A stretch of DNA of 27,884 nucleotides. Origin: Pinguiococcus pyrenoidosus. Lineage: Eukaryota; Sar; Pinguiophyceae; Pinguiochrysidales; Pinguiochrysidaceae. The first letter of the stretch is position 1; the number at the start of each line of letters is the position of its first letter. The notes beneath the pieces were generated by a model, which was not told the origin of the DNA, did not search any database, and was given only the letters and a program-made list of their open reading frames with translations. Location of the stretch: NCBI GenBank assembly GCA_019677205.1, contig JAAMXY010001816.1, forward strand, positions 1 to 27,884. The letters are read 5' to 3'. The translations under genes and the position numbers were made by a program. Of this stretch, positions 18,186 through 27,861 are shown piece by piece.

Positions 18186-19966
18186 TCAAGGAATCGAACG
18201 TGGCCGATGCTGTCCCACCATTCCGCTGTTGGTGGTGCAGCACGATAAGTCTAGATTCTCGAACCGAGCCACCGGTGGATGGGATTGACGCCTACCTTCA
18301 ACGATCTCCTCATCCAGGCTGTCTGTGTCGCTCTCTTCGGACGAGTGCGACGCTGCGAGGTCCTCCGCGTCCTCCAAAACCCCGCCAGCCGCTTCAGGCG
18401 CTCCAGCGCTTTGACGATCGAAGTATCTCTGAATCGCCCTTTGGCTGGCGCCCGGAGCCGTGACCTGGGCTGCCTTCGCGGGCTTCACCAGCGACTTGGA
18501 ATGCGGGCGAGGCTTTCGCCATTTCCTCTTGTAGAGAAATCCCGTTGCGCGCGGGGTCACGTAGCTGTGCACCATGTGGCACTGGCTTCCCCGTGGACAG
18601 AGTCCGAGCATGAAATGCGGGCAAACCGGGCTGTGAGGAGCGGGCTGGACGTGCGGATACGGGCAACCCTGTCGTGCGCATCTTCCGGAGCCCATGAAGG
18701 CTCGGCAGAACGGCAGCTTCCGGTCGTCCAGGGTGTGGTCGAAGTGGCAGCTGAGCTTCGCCCGCTCTCTGCGTGAGATCACCTCCCTGCCGTGATCAAG
18801 CTGTACAGCAACGCCGCTGTGGGCGCAGGGAAGGTTGCGAAGCATCCTCGGACAGATGCGAATACGGCTGGGATCGTGCACAAACGGGCACTTCCTCCCG
18901 AGGGGGCATTCCCCTTTGGTCATGAACACGAGGCAGATCACGACGCCCGCGTCGATAGTTCCGCCCTTCACGCCTCTTCTTGCTTGCTTCACGCCGATAC
19001 TCGCCGCGGCAGCTGCACCCTTCGCATCAGCGACTTGGCAATTCGCCGCCGCTGCGGCTCCTTCTCGTCCTGCTTCTGCTGCCGCTGCGCCAGAGCTTCT
19101 GCCGCCCGACACGCTCAGGCCGGATCCTTCAAGCGCCGCCCTCTTCGCGGCCTCTTCTCCAACCCAGACCCTGAGTATCCTCGATTTCCACTTGCGATGC
19201 CGAAGCTGCTTCTTGACAACCTTCGGCGCCGCCCTCCCTGATCCTACGTGCTTGGGCTTGCGGGTGCGCCTTGGCTGCTTCTCAGGAGACTCCACGCTAG
19301 CGCCGGTGTTCTCGTTCGCCTGAGCAATCCTACGCAACGAGAGATGCGGTGAGATGCTCCTCCAGTGCCCTTTTGGTGAGGCGCATTCTGGGGCCTCTAC
19401 CGTGAAAAGTGGTGCTTGAGTTTGAGCACCCGTTCATTGATGGCCTCCAAGAAGTCCTCCAACTCCACCTCAAGACAGTACGCGGGAGCTTCGGGGGGAG
19501 GCTTCTTTGGCCTCGGCGCAAAGCTCCTCAACGGCTCTTCATCACTGTCATCTTCGTCCATGTGAGACACTTCAGGGGCCATCCTCGGATGGCCGTCCTG
19601 GGGCAGAATCGCAGTATGCGTTCCGTCCTCCGGCTCCTCAGCTACCTCGAAGCTGCGTTGCTGAGCTTCTGCAGCCTCAAATCTGTCCGCGGAAGGATCT
19701 CTATCACGTCGACTCTCTGCATCCCCCCCTCTCAATGTGTCTGCGCTTTTCAGGGTCGATTCGGAGTTCTCAAGCCGTATTTCGTCTGTCTTCTCGGCAT
19801 TCTCGATCGTCGAAGCTCTCTTTCGCGTGGCAAAACGCCTCTCATCGAGACTTTCGTCATCTTTATGCCACTTTCGCTTGGAGTCAGAACCTCTCGGCGC
19901 CCATGTACGCCGCCGCTTGCGGCTGGAACGCCTCCAAGAGGATCTCACGGTGGTGTTTCTGTGCAT
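18186..19966 (-). CDS. ZC3H3-like CCCH zinc-finger protein
   Basis: Two exons on the - strand, 19966-19401 and 19329-18186, joined over a 71-nt GT-AG intron; 569 residues if a 57-nt segment (18756-18812) is retained. The N-terminal half is charged and disordered-looking. A basic patch (KHVGSGRAAPKVVKKQLRHR) precedes a run of CCCH fingers: CLVFMTKGECPLGRKCPFVH; CPRMLRNLPC...CHFDH; CRAFMGSGRCARQGCPYPH; CPHFMLGLCPRGSQCHMVH. Tandem spacing and the intervening DPSRIRICPR and LPFCRAF resemble ZC3H3/Smicl and yeast Yth1-like proteins, which act in mRNA 3'-end processing and export. An acidic Ser-rich C-terminus follows. The first ATG giving the long frame is 19966, after two short upstream ORFs; upstream exons remain possible. 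It is convergent with the fusion gene (286 bp). Confidence 0.75.
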
Positions 19967-20174
19967 CAAGAGCGCCACTGGCCTTCCGTCACCTCATTGG
20001 GGAGCAGCCAGGTCGTCTCACGGGGAATTTTCAGGTTCTTTCCACGCGCTATGTCTTTAACATGCACGCAAGCCTGCTCGGTGAGGCAAAAAACACCGTG
20101 TATGGCAGCTTAACACTGCTCAAACCTGTGGCGTTCGCGGTGCTTGGGGTCTGGGAAGGCACTTGTCTGTAAAT

Positions 20175-20182
20175 TTTATATA
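20175..20182. promoter_or_regulatory. TATA-like element between the CCCH gene and tRNA-Gly
   Basis: TTTATATA on +, reading TATATAAA on -. It lies 39 bp upstream of the tRNA 5' end, where plant-type Pol III tRNA genes often have a TATA-like box, and also sits upstream of the CCCH gene on the - strand. It could serve either or both. Confidence 0.4.
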
Positions 20183-20220
20183 CAAATGGATTCCCCAAAT
20201 GTACATGTGCACAAGCCTCC

Positions 20221-20291
20221 ACACCAGTGGTTTAGTGGTAAAATATCTCGTTGCCATCGAGATGCCCCGGGTTCGATTCCCGGCTGGTGTA
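20221..20291 (+). tRNA. trnG-GCC: tRNA-Gly (anticodon GCC)
   Basis: A full cloverleaf can be drawn: acceptor ACACCAG pairs perfectly with CTGGTGT; the D-arm contains TGGTTTAGTGGTA (A box); anticodon stem TCTCG/CGAGA closes the loop TTGCCAT with anticodon GCC; the T-arm CCGGG-TTCGATT-CCCGG contains the B box; the discriminator base is A. No intron and no encoded CCA. The eukaryotic A and B boxes and the following T-run mark it as a nuclear Pol III gene. It lies in the divergent space between the CCCH gene and the plastid protein gene. Confidence 0.97.
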
Positions 20292-20297
20292 CATTCC

Positions 20298-20305
20298 TTT
20301 TTTTT
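20298..20305 (+). terminator. Pol III terminator (T8)
   Basis: Eight consecutive T residues starting seven bases after the tRNA discriminator, the usual RNA polymerase III stop signal. Confidence 0.85.
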
Positions 20306-20496
20306 GCCTTCTCTCCACGAGACGTCTTGAAATCAGTCTTCAAACGAGGAAAACAAAGCACAAAAGCGCAAGCCAAGCTGCCATTATCGATGTAGATCAT
20401 ATTATCGATCCTGCCACGCATACGTGTTTTTTGGTGTTTTTGCAGCTCCGTAGCTTCCGGATACGCTGGACGCCACAGCTTCGTGAAAGCGCCACA

Positions 20497-20961
20497 ATGA
20501 CCATGAGGCTGTGCATCGCGCTCCTGTGCTTGGTCGGGCTTTGCGAAGCCTTCTCGCCGCGGCTTCCAGCGTCCAAAGGCCTCCGCTCTCCAGCCTCCCA
20601 GCGCTCCCTCAGGCTTTCCCCGCTTGCCGCCGAATCCGACGACTTCGACGCCCGCGAGAAGATCATCAGCGACCTCATGCTCGCCACGAATCAGCAAGAC
20701 GAGGAGAAGCTCACGGTCTCGCTCATGGCCGCCATGAAGGCCGGCATCAGCGCCGAGGACCCTCCAGTTCGACGCGCGAGAGAGGCCTTGATAGAGATCC
20801 AGTCCGGAGTTAGCAACACCATGCGGGAGAAGTTGATGAGGGAGGCCCGCAACTCGGGTGCTGATGAGACCATCGGCTGGAATCCTGGCTACACGTACCT
20901 CGGGATCTTTGCCGTGGTGTCGCTGCTGGTGGTTCTGGGAGGCAAGGGCATCTTCTATTGA
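20497..20961 (+). CDS. Plastid-targeted single-pass membrane protein, unknown function
   Basis: A single exon of 154 residues. The first 18 residues (MTMRLCIALLCLVGLCEA) form a signal peptide; the cleavage site is followed by FSPRLPASKG, a Ser/Arg-rich transit peptide beginning with Phe. This bipartite leader is the import signal of plastids of red secondary origin. The mature part (from about residue 45) starts acidic (ESDDFDAREKIISDL), continues as amphipathic helices, and ends with one transmembrane helix (YLGIFAVVSLLVVLGG) and the C-terminal KGIFY. That suggests a thylakoid or plastid-envelope protein with a large soluble N-terminal face. I do not recognise a named family. The frame is open upstream through the tRNA, but the ATG at 20497 gives the coherent leader. 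It is convergent with the coiled-coil gene (482 bp). Confidence 0.85.
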   Translation: MTMRLCIALLCLVGLCEAFSPRLPASKGLRSPASQRSLRLSPLAAESDDFDAREKIISDLMLATNQQDEEKLTVSLMAAMKAGISAEDPPVRRAREALIEIQSGVSNTMREKLMREARNSGADETIGWNPGYTYLGIFAVVSLLVVLGGKGIFY

Positions 20962-21443
20962 GTGGGGCGGGCTACTTGCGCTGGGGGGAGGGGGGTCGTG
21001 TCGCTGTGAACCGTGACTGGGGCCTGTTGCTTCCTCGCCGCCGACGGGATTGTATTCGCGAGGATGAAAGTGTTTTCTCAGCAGGCAAGCAGCCGTGCAT
21101 CGTGGAGACACACGGCCAAGTAGAGAGAAGCAGCTGCAATGGGTGACGGTGCTTTTGGCGGGGGGCGGACGCTTCCAAGACTGCTTCTCGCTGGCGGGGA
21201 ATCAATCGTCTGATTTTCTTAACAATCCGCGCGCAGTGCCGAGAAAGCTCTTCGCCACGTCCTGCGAACGTCAAACCCGCAAGTCACACGTTTCGTGCCC
21301 CCCATCCCAATCCCCAGGCCATGTCGCAACACCAACCGCATGCGTTATCATCACATCGGCTGCTGCGTAGCTTCCAAGCCGCATGGCTCTCCCCGCTCTG
21401 TATCGCTTCACCAACGCTTCACCAACGTGCAAGACGAAGCTCC
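20962..21443. other. Convergent intergenic region
   Basis: 482 bp between the stop codons of the plastid protein and the coiled-coil protein. I see no gene; open frames on + here resemble nothing. A short direct duplication (CTTCACCAACG twice) occurs at about 21408-21428. Confidence 0.5.
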
Positions 21444-24400
21444 TCATTTCTTGATTTTCGGAGCCATGAACCCCCCTTTGCCGTCGGAGAACGCAGCGAA
21501 GAGAGACTGCGTAGAAGCGGTCTTGCGCTGCTTCTTCGTGACGAGCGTGTGGCCTTTGGTCTTCTTCTTCTTCTTCGCCTCTGCACGCTGTACCGCGTTG
21601 TCGATGTTCGCAAGAGCTCGCCGAGATCGCGTTCGCCTCTCGCGGGCCTTCTCAAGTGCGGACTTCGGCTTTCCCGCAGCGCTCGTTGCTTCTTCTGTGG
21701 CATCCATCGGCTCTTGAGCATCGTCGTCGTCCCCTGCGGTACCTTGAAGGGTGTCCTCTGCCTCTACCTCTGCCTCTGGAAGATTGCCCGTACGCTCATT
21801 CTCAGGATCGGTCATCTTATCGGTCGGAGCTTCTTCTACGCTTCCGACTTCCTTCGCCGATTTCTTCGCTCGGCGACTCTTTTTCCGCTTTGGACCGGGA
21901 GAGTCGCCACCTTCCTGTCCGGTGCGCGTGAGGGCGTTCTCGGAGAGATTCGCATTCTTCAGGTTCCGCTTGCGCCGCGGCTTCGCAGAACGCTCGGCGG
22001 TATCCACCTCGTTGGATCGCTCGTCAGCGCTCTGACCGGCGTGGGTTGAGTCTGCGTCGGGTGCCTGGGCATGGTCCACGGGCGCGTCGTGTGCCACCCG
22101 ACGCCCGGTATGGTCGCTGCCTGGCGACCTCAGCTTCTTCCTTTGGGGTTTCGCGGTGGAAGCAGCGTGGTCCTCGCCACGTGGCTCCGGCGTTGGGTTC
22201 CCTCCATCCCCCGTGGGCAAAGCCTGGGATGGTGACAGCGGTTCGTCCTCGATCTCCACCACCGGCGCCAGCTCTTGCGTGTCCTCCAAGAACTCAGAGC
22301 TTTCTCCAGCTCGTCCGTCTTCGTCATTTGGCTGAGGTCCTTCCGTGTCGTCTGCACCGAAGCACGCCGACATCTCCGCCTCTGCGATCTGATACTTCGA
22401 GGTCGCTTCTGCAATCTCCTTCTCGATTTTCAAGGACGATCCTTGCAGCGCCTCCCAGGTCCTGCGCCAGCTTGCGTCAGCGTTGCATCCCCGCCAAAGG
22501 TAAAGCGAGTTACGTCCTTACCCCAGGAGCTTCTCCTTGAAGCTCTGCACCTCTGCCTCGAGCTGTCTCTTCCTCGCCAGAGCGCCTTCAAGGTCTTCTT
22601 TTGCCAGCTTGAGGGCTGCATCGCGTTCAGTGGATGCGGTCTTCATGGTACAAATGCTGCGCTCGAGCTTGAGGAGGTCCTCCTGCCGGCGTTGCAGCGT
22701 GCAAAGCACACCGGCAGCCACACGGACCGTCCCCTCCTGCAGCTGCTTGAGCGCCCCCTCGCGCTTCAGAACTTCTACTCGGAGCCGACGCTCCGAATTC
22801 AGCGCCTCAAGCTCCTGGTGGATGGGAGAGACGCACCGCTGAGCCGAGCAAACCGAGCAGTTCCAGGTATCCCACACGTACCTCGGCCTTTCTTTCACAC
22901 GCTGCCTGAGCGTGCCGCAGTAGGGACACGCACAGGCCCTTCCGGTGCTCGCGTCGCTTTTGGTCCAGCACGGAGCGATCGAAGCTGGAGAGCGCCTCGA
23001 CCTGCTCGGCAAGCTCCAGGCGTTGCTGCAGACTCGTGATCCTGCTGTTGCGCTTGACAAGGTTCTCACTCAAGCGAGAGTTGGCCCCTCTGGACTGCTC
23101 CAAGGCACTGCTCGTGACCGCAAGACTTTCTTGCGTGTCTCGCAACTTCACAGAGAGATCGTGCACTTCTTGCTTCAGCATCGCGAAGTCCGAGTCCAGC
23201 ACAATCGCCGCTCGCTTGCGCTGCTCAACATGCACTTCAGGTTCCTGGACTCTTGGTCCGCCCTTCTCCGCACTGAGCGCATCTTCGCATGCGAGCTCCT
23301 GTCTATCTGACGACCTCTGCAGCACTTGGTCAGCGATGAGTTTCGCTGGGACAGCGGAATCGACCGCGCCAGCGGCCGCGAGGCCGTCGGCGGGGCCCTC
23401 GGCCTTCTCGCATGACGCAGCTTCTCCAGTACGCCCTTCTTCCTCTTCCGCAAGCTGCATCGGCAATTCTATATCTATCTTGTCCTTCTGGACGGCCTCG
23501 TCGGGAACCCCTTGGGCGCCATCCGTTGCCGAGAGCGCGCTTTGCGGTAGCTCTAACGGGTTGTTCGCGTTGAGCTGATCTTGACCTACCGGAGGGATCA
23601 CTGGCCCTTCCGGAGTCGTCTGCATAGCGACCTTGACGCTCTCCGCTCCAGCACCAAGAATGGCCGGAGGCGTTCCTTCAGCGATGGGCTCTTCGGGCAT
23701 GCCAACCCTGCTAGCATTCGCGAAGCTTCCCGCACTTGACTCAGTGCCTGGCGCATCTGGTGCGCCGAGCGTCTCAGCATTTGGCGAAGAGGGAGGCGCT
23801 GTTTGCCTTGGCGACCCTTCGCCGACTGCTTCCAAGTCTGTAGTCTCCGGTACAGACTTCGTCGGTCCTTCCTCTGCGTTGTTGTCTAGCGCGGGAGTTG
23901 GACCCGCGATAGGGAACTCGCGCCTTGTGGGTTTCAGGAGGTCGCGCAGTCCGCCTCCTCGCTGGGGCAGCACAGACTTCTTGGCAGACGACTTCGATCC
24001 CGACATCAGACGGGCAGATCCGGCGCTAGAGCGGCGAGTCACCCTCGGAGACTTTGCGAACGGCAGAGACGCGGCCGACTCAAAGGCTTCCATGAGTTGC
24101 TCGGCGTTCGCGTCCGCCTTGCGCGCCCACGGTGTTTCTGCACCTTCCGGCACCTCCTCGATGGCACTGAGAAACGAGCGGATGATACTCGGCGTGCAAG
24201 ACGGTACAGCCAAGGGTTGCAACGTCCTTCTCGGCGTCGGCTTGCTCACGGCTAGTTCCTCCTCGACAATGTCCATCTTCAACGAGCGAGGAAAGGACGC
24301 GAAGCTCAGCCAAGCAGCTTTGCAAGCAGCGCCAGATAGCTGAGGCACGTGTGTTGCGAAGCATGTGGACATACCTTCTCATTCTCAATCTCTTCGTCCG

Positions 24401-24987
24401 CCTTGTCTTCCCCTTCGCCTTCCTCTTCGTCCTCATCCGAGTCCGGACACGGGTCCAACCCGATGATCCGGCCTGGGCATGCGTCCACTTTGGGAGACTT
24501 TGGTGGCGCCCCCAGCTTCTCAAACGGATTGATCACAATCGAGTTCCGCAGAGATCCTGGTTGTGCCTTCAAAAGCTTGGTGCTGCCGCTCTGCAGCTGC
24601 GGGGAGAGTCTAAAACTCTCGGTAAGCCGCAACGGCGCCGACGCCTTCGGGGTGCGCTCCGCTTCCATCATCGGTCTGCGGTGAATGATCGAGACAACGA
24701 TGAGCTCCGCTGGCGGCGAGAGCCTGGCAAGCTTTTGGATCAAACTCACCGGGACGTGGCAAAGGTACAAACAGTGAGGCAAGTTGATCTCGGCGCCGCA
24801 CAATGCGTTGCAGGATCTCGCCCAAGGCGTGGAAGGATTGCCGCAAAGAGACTTCTTCAGTCACTCTGCTGCAACGCGCTGGGGTGAATGGACGCAGAGA
24901 CGTGGTGAGATCCTCGGCGCCTCTCGCGATCCGTGATCGAGTCCGCAGCAAGGAATCGCGCCAAAAGGGAAAACGCGGGATATTCAT
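21444..24987 (-). CDS. Large basic/acidic coiled-coil protein, probably nuclear, function unknown
   Basis: Five exons on the - strand: 24987-24750, 24709-24375, 24276-22882, 22814-22522, 22461-21444; 1092 residues. Four introns, GT-AG, of 40, 98, 67 and 60 nt; the 40-nt one is unusually short, and if it is wrong the protein may begin at the MMEAER methionine in exon 2. The layout is: an N-terminal basic helix region; an acidic linker; a Ser/Pro/Ala-rich disordered region; a long coiled coil (from about residue 590 to past 770, e.g. FAMLKQEVHDLSVKLRDTQE, ALKLAKEDLEGALARKRQLE) spanning the exon 3-5 junctions; then a Lys/Arg-rich tail with likely nuclear localisation signals (PGPKRKKSRRAKKS, RAEAKKKKKTKG) ending FMAPKIKK. 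The architecture recalls chromosome- or kinetochore-associated scaffolds, but I recognise no family. Three E2F-like GGCGGGAA sites lie in its divergent promoter. Confidence 0.7.
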
Positions 24988-25513
24988 CTGATTGAAAACC
25001 TTGGCCTTTGTTTCATATTAGGAATTTATCGTAAATCAGATCTATATTATATACCTTTCATTGATACTTTGGTCCCAGATCGAAACGGGTATTGGCGGGA
25101 AGCGTATTTCCGTTTGCCCACTCTATCGTGGAGAGGATTCTTGGATCTTCAAGAAATACATTATTTTATTCAAAAATAAATATTTTTCAACGGTTTTAGG
25201 AAGCGCGCGGAGTTCAAATGAGAGCTAACGGCGGGAACTAGATGACTGGCCAACGACTCCATTTTACTATTTTCAAAATATTTTACATCCCCTCCATTGG
25301 AGAATTTCTGAGTTGGGGCAACCCATTGGCTCCCACTTCCCGCCGGATCGAACTGGCAACCTTGCGCCCCGGATCGAAAACAGCAGTTCAATCCTTCGCG
25401 TCCGCGCGCCGCTTTGCGTCGCTTCCTTCTTCTTTCCTAAAGCCCACTTTCCGTCGACGCGCGAGGGCATCGTCACTTTGCATCCCTCACCTCGGTCGGT
25501 CAAGTAGAGACAG
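24988..25513. promoter_or_regulatory. Divergent promoter region with three E2F-like sites and AT-rich islands
   Basis: 526 bp between the coiled-coil gene and the XTPase. GGCGGGAA occurs at 25094-25101 and 25230-25237, and its complement TTCCCGCC at 25337-25344. ATTGG (inverted CCAAT) occurs at 25091-25095, 25296-25300 and 25324-25328. AT-rich segments lie around 25015-25070 and 25155-25195. No gene is seen. Confidence 0.45.
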
Positions 25514-26428
25514 ATGCGAACGCTGCACATCGCAGTGGGTTCTAGCAAGTACGCGTGTCGCTCTGTGGGCCTCGGCGCGCGGGACTGGGAAGCAGGCTAA
25601 ACCCCTCTGGCGCGCAGCCCGGTGAAGGTGGATGGCGTGCGCATGGCGATGGAAGAGGTGAAGACCGATCTTCCAGAGGGCGTGGACAGCCCGGACATTG
25701 TGATTCAGGCGATGGGTCTCGCAGTGGACTCCGAGGTGTACGTTTTGTGTCGCGCTTTGCCAAGGCCGACTGCTACGTCTTGCCAATGCCACCCGATGAC
25801 TTTCGGGATCAGTGCTTTCGATCTGATCTGATGTGGTGGACCCTTCACCCGAAAAGGCCTGCGCAGCCCATGGGCGACCGTGAAACTCGCCAAGGCGCGA
25901 TCAATCGAGCCAAGAAGGCAGCTGGTGCGTCTTCGACTTCGGACCTTCTTCGGACTTCTTCTCTTCATGCTGGCTCCTGAGCCCGTCCTGATTCGGTGGC
26001 GTGCTGTAGAAGCGTTTGCTGCGGAGCAGGGCAAGGCACCAGATTATGCTGTTGGCGTTGAAGGCGGCTTGTGCGAGGATGCCTGCTTCGATGAGCACGG
26101 AGTGGGGACCAACACACTCCAGTGCATGGCGTGGATTTCCATTTACCGACCGGCCGAGGGGCGATGGGGCTTCGGCCGTTCCGGTGCTTTTCCTCTGCCG
26201 CCCGCCCTCACGCAACTTGTCCGGCAAGGCATGGAGCTTGGCGAGGCGCACGACTTGTACTTCTCCACCGTGAACTCGAAGCAGGCGGGGGGGACGATTG
26301 GGATGCTCAGCAAGGGCCGCATGAGCCGAGCGCAGTACATGCAGCACACGATGATGATGGCTCTGGTGCCTTTCGTGAGCTCTGAGCACTTCACGGACGA
26401 AGCTGCAACTGGCAGTGGAAGTAGATGA
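25514..26428 (+). CDS. yjjX: Non-canonical purine NTP phosphatase (ITPase/XTPase, YjjX/DUF84 family)
   Basis: Four exons: 25514-25548, 25618-25737, 25857-25924, 26010-26428; GT-AG introns of 69, 119 and 85 nt; 213 residues. The family hydrolyses ITP and XTP to monophosphates, keeping deaminated purines out of nucleic acids. The spliced N-terminus reads MRTLHIAVGSSNPVKVDGVR, with the substrate-binding NPVK made by the first splice. The second splice makes AVDSEVPAQPMGDRET, matching the S-G-V-x-x-Q-P-x-G-x-x-E-T motif; the third makes AINRAKKAAEAF. Next come YAVGVEGGLCED (metal/active-site segment), AWISIYRP, GRSGAFPLPP, and a C-terminal GGTIGMLSKGRMSRAQYMQHTMMMALVPF that closes the fold. No targeting leader, so probably cytosolic. 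Confidence 0.92.
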
Positions 26429-26819
26429 TCGATTGGCAACGAAAAATGCTTCAGTCTAGCAGTGTTCCTGCACAAGCGGCTCGACTGCTGCCGGTCTTCG
26501 ACTTCAGTCTAGCAAAAAAAGCGGCTACAAAGCCTCCATCGCAGTCCTGGTGGCTGCCATTTGTCCCTAGTGAACGCCTGGCCATGTCGTTGCTGGTGCT
26601 TTGCGGAGCGATGCGCTGGCTCTCTCTTGCCACTAGCCCGCGGATTGGGCTTCGGGCTCTTACCTGCCTTGCCTTGTTGCCTCCTCCCAGCAGGGTTTCC
26701 CCTCATTCCAACCGGTGCAACTAGTTCTCCGCTACATCCGCAGCATGAAGAGCGAGCGGCGTCTCCATTGGACCGGCTACTCGCTTGTTGAAGATCGGCT
26801 TCCCCAACCTCTAGAGAGA
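26429..26819. other. Convergent intergenic region
   Basis: 391 bp between the XTPase and channel stop codons. Open frames on both strands give no recognisable protein. Nothing else seen apart from a short A-run at 26515-26520. Confidence 0.5.
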
Positions 26820-27823
26820 CTACGGCTTGCCGTCGTCGTCTCGTGGGGGAAGGACGCCCTTCAGCTGCTCCAGGGCATCGGATATGCGCTCGTCGAATCG
26901 CTTCTCCATGCTGTCCATCCGCTTCATCAGAGACTGGTAGTTCTGCTTCCACCCTCTCTGCGCCGTGCTGGTCAAGTTCAAGAAGGAGTCATCCGGCTCA
27001 AAGAGCGTGGCGACGTTGTGCTCGCAGAAGAGATCCGTGATCCCCTTCGCGTTATATGCAGTCGCCGGCAAGATGTAGTGCCGCCGGTGGCCTCTAAGAG
27101 GGCAGATCTTGCGGTAAATCTTCTGCCGCTGCTTCGTGGACATGGTGGCTTCCCACTGAATGAGGGCCTATTCCAAGTGATCGAAGTTGAGGAGACCCGT
27201 CCAGCGGATGCAATGGACGTCGCACTTACCGAGGCCCGTGCGTGCGCGGCGTTCGCTACGACATCCTCCTGGACGGCATCATACGACGCCGACAGCATTG
27301 CAATGAGCACGTTCAGGTAGAGGAGGTGGACCAACACCGTGAAGGCCACGAAGAAGAGGGAGGCGACCGCATTGCGCACTGGGTCCGTGGAAAACGGCGG
27401 GTCTGCTTCTCCGATGGTGAAGCGGAACGCAGTGAACATCGTGGACGCGAGGTTCTCGAAGTTCTCCTCCGGCGCAAGTAGGGCGTTGAAGCTCAGCGTG
27501 AACGCGAGAACCAGGACGAAGAAGATGCCCGCCCAGCGCAACGTGTCCTTCATCATCTTCTCCAGCATTGCAACCAGCCTGCCTGTGGTGTTGTGGATTG
27601 AGAGGAACTCCAGAACCCGCAGAAGAATGGCCACCCCGGCAACGGCGCGAAAGATCCGTTGCGACGTGTCATCGGAGTTCTCCCGGTAGTCTTCCCCAGC
27701 GAGAGGCGCCATGATGAGAATGCACGTGTAGCCAACCAAGGAGAGCCAGTTGTACGCAGACATGAAGTACTCCCACTTCGAATGGTACATCTCGCGAAAT
27801 TCCTCGTGAAGCAGAAGGAGAAA
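26820..27823 (-). CDS. TRP/polycystin-like cation channel, C-terminal part (5' end outside the window)
   Basis: Two exons visible on the - strand: 27823-27230 and 27167-26820, joined over a 62-nt GT-AG intron; 313 residues before a TAG stop. The upstream exon opens after a CTTGCTAG acceptor, so more exons lie beyond 27884. The visible part covers the second half of a six-helix channel: helices around WEYFMSAYNWLSLVGYTCIL, IFRAVAGVAILLRVLEFL (an S4-like segment without regular Arg spacing), LRWAGIFFVLVLAFTLSF (S5), a pore loop FTAFRFTIGEADPPF, and S6 ending LLYLNVLIAMLSASYDAVQ, where LNVLIAM is the TRP-type S6 pattern. The cytosolic tail includes ALIQWEATMSTKQ and a short coiled coil (about the last 45 residues). 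Likely a non-selective, Ca2+-permeable cation channel in plasma or ciliary membrane; subfamily unresolved. Confidence 0.8.
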
Positions 27824-27861
27824 CTAGCAAGACAAGGCACAAAGGAGTTATTGACGAAGAG

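Noticed and set aside
20251-20496. Upstream extension of the plastid protein frame to 20251
   Set aside because: It would read through the 3' half of tRNA-Gly and place the clear signal peptide 80 residues inside the protein.
22820-22960. Zinc-ribbon-like CPYC...CSVC pattern on the - strand
   Set aside because: It appears only in the alternative frame of the coiled-coil gene. The other frame gives continuous coiled coil, and part of the pattern lies in a 67-nt GT-AG intron (22815-22881).
25340-25405. tRNA-like fragment on - (GCCAGTTCGATCCGGC)
   Set aside because: Only a T-arm-like hairpin can be formed; no acceptor or anticodon stem. At most a degenerate tRNA-derived remnant.
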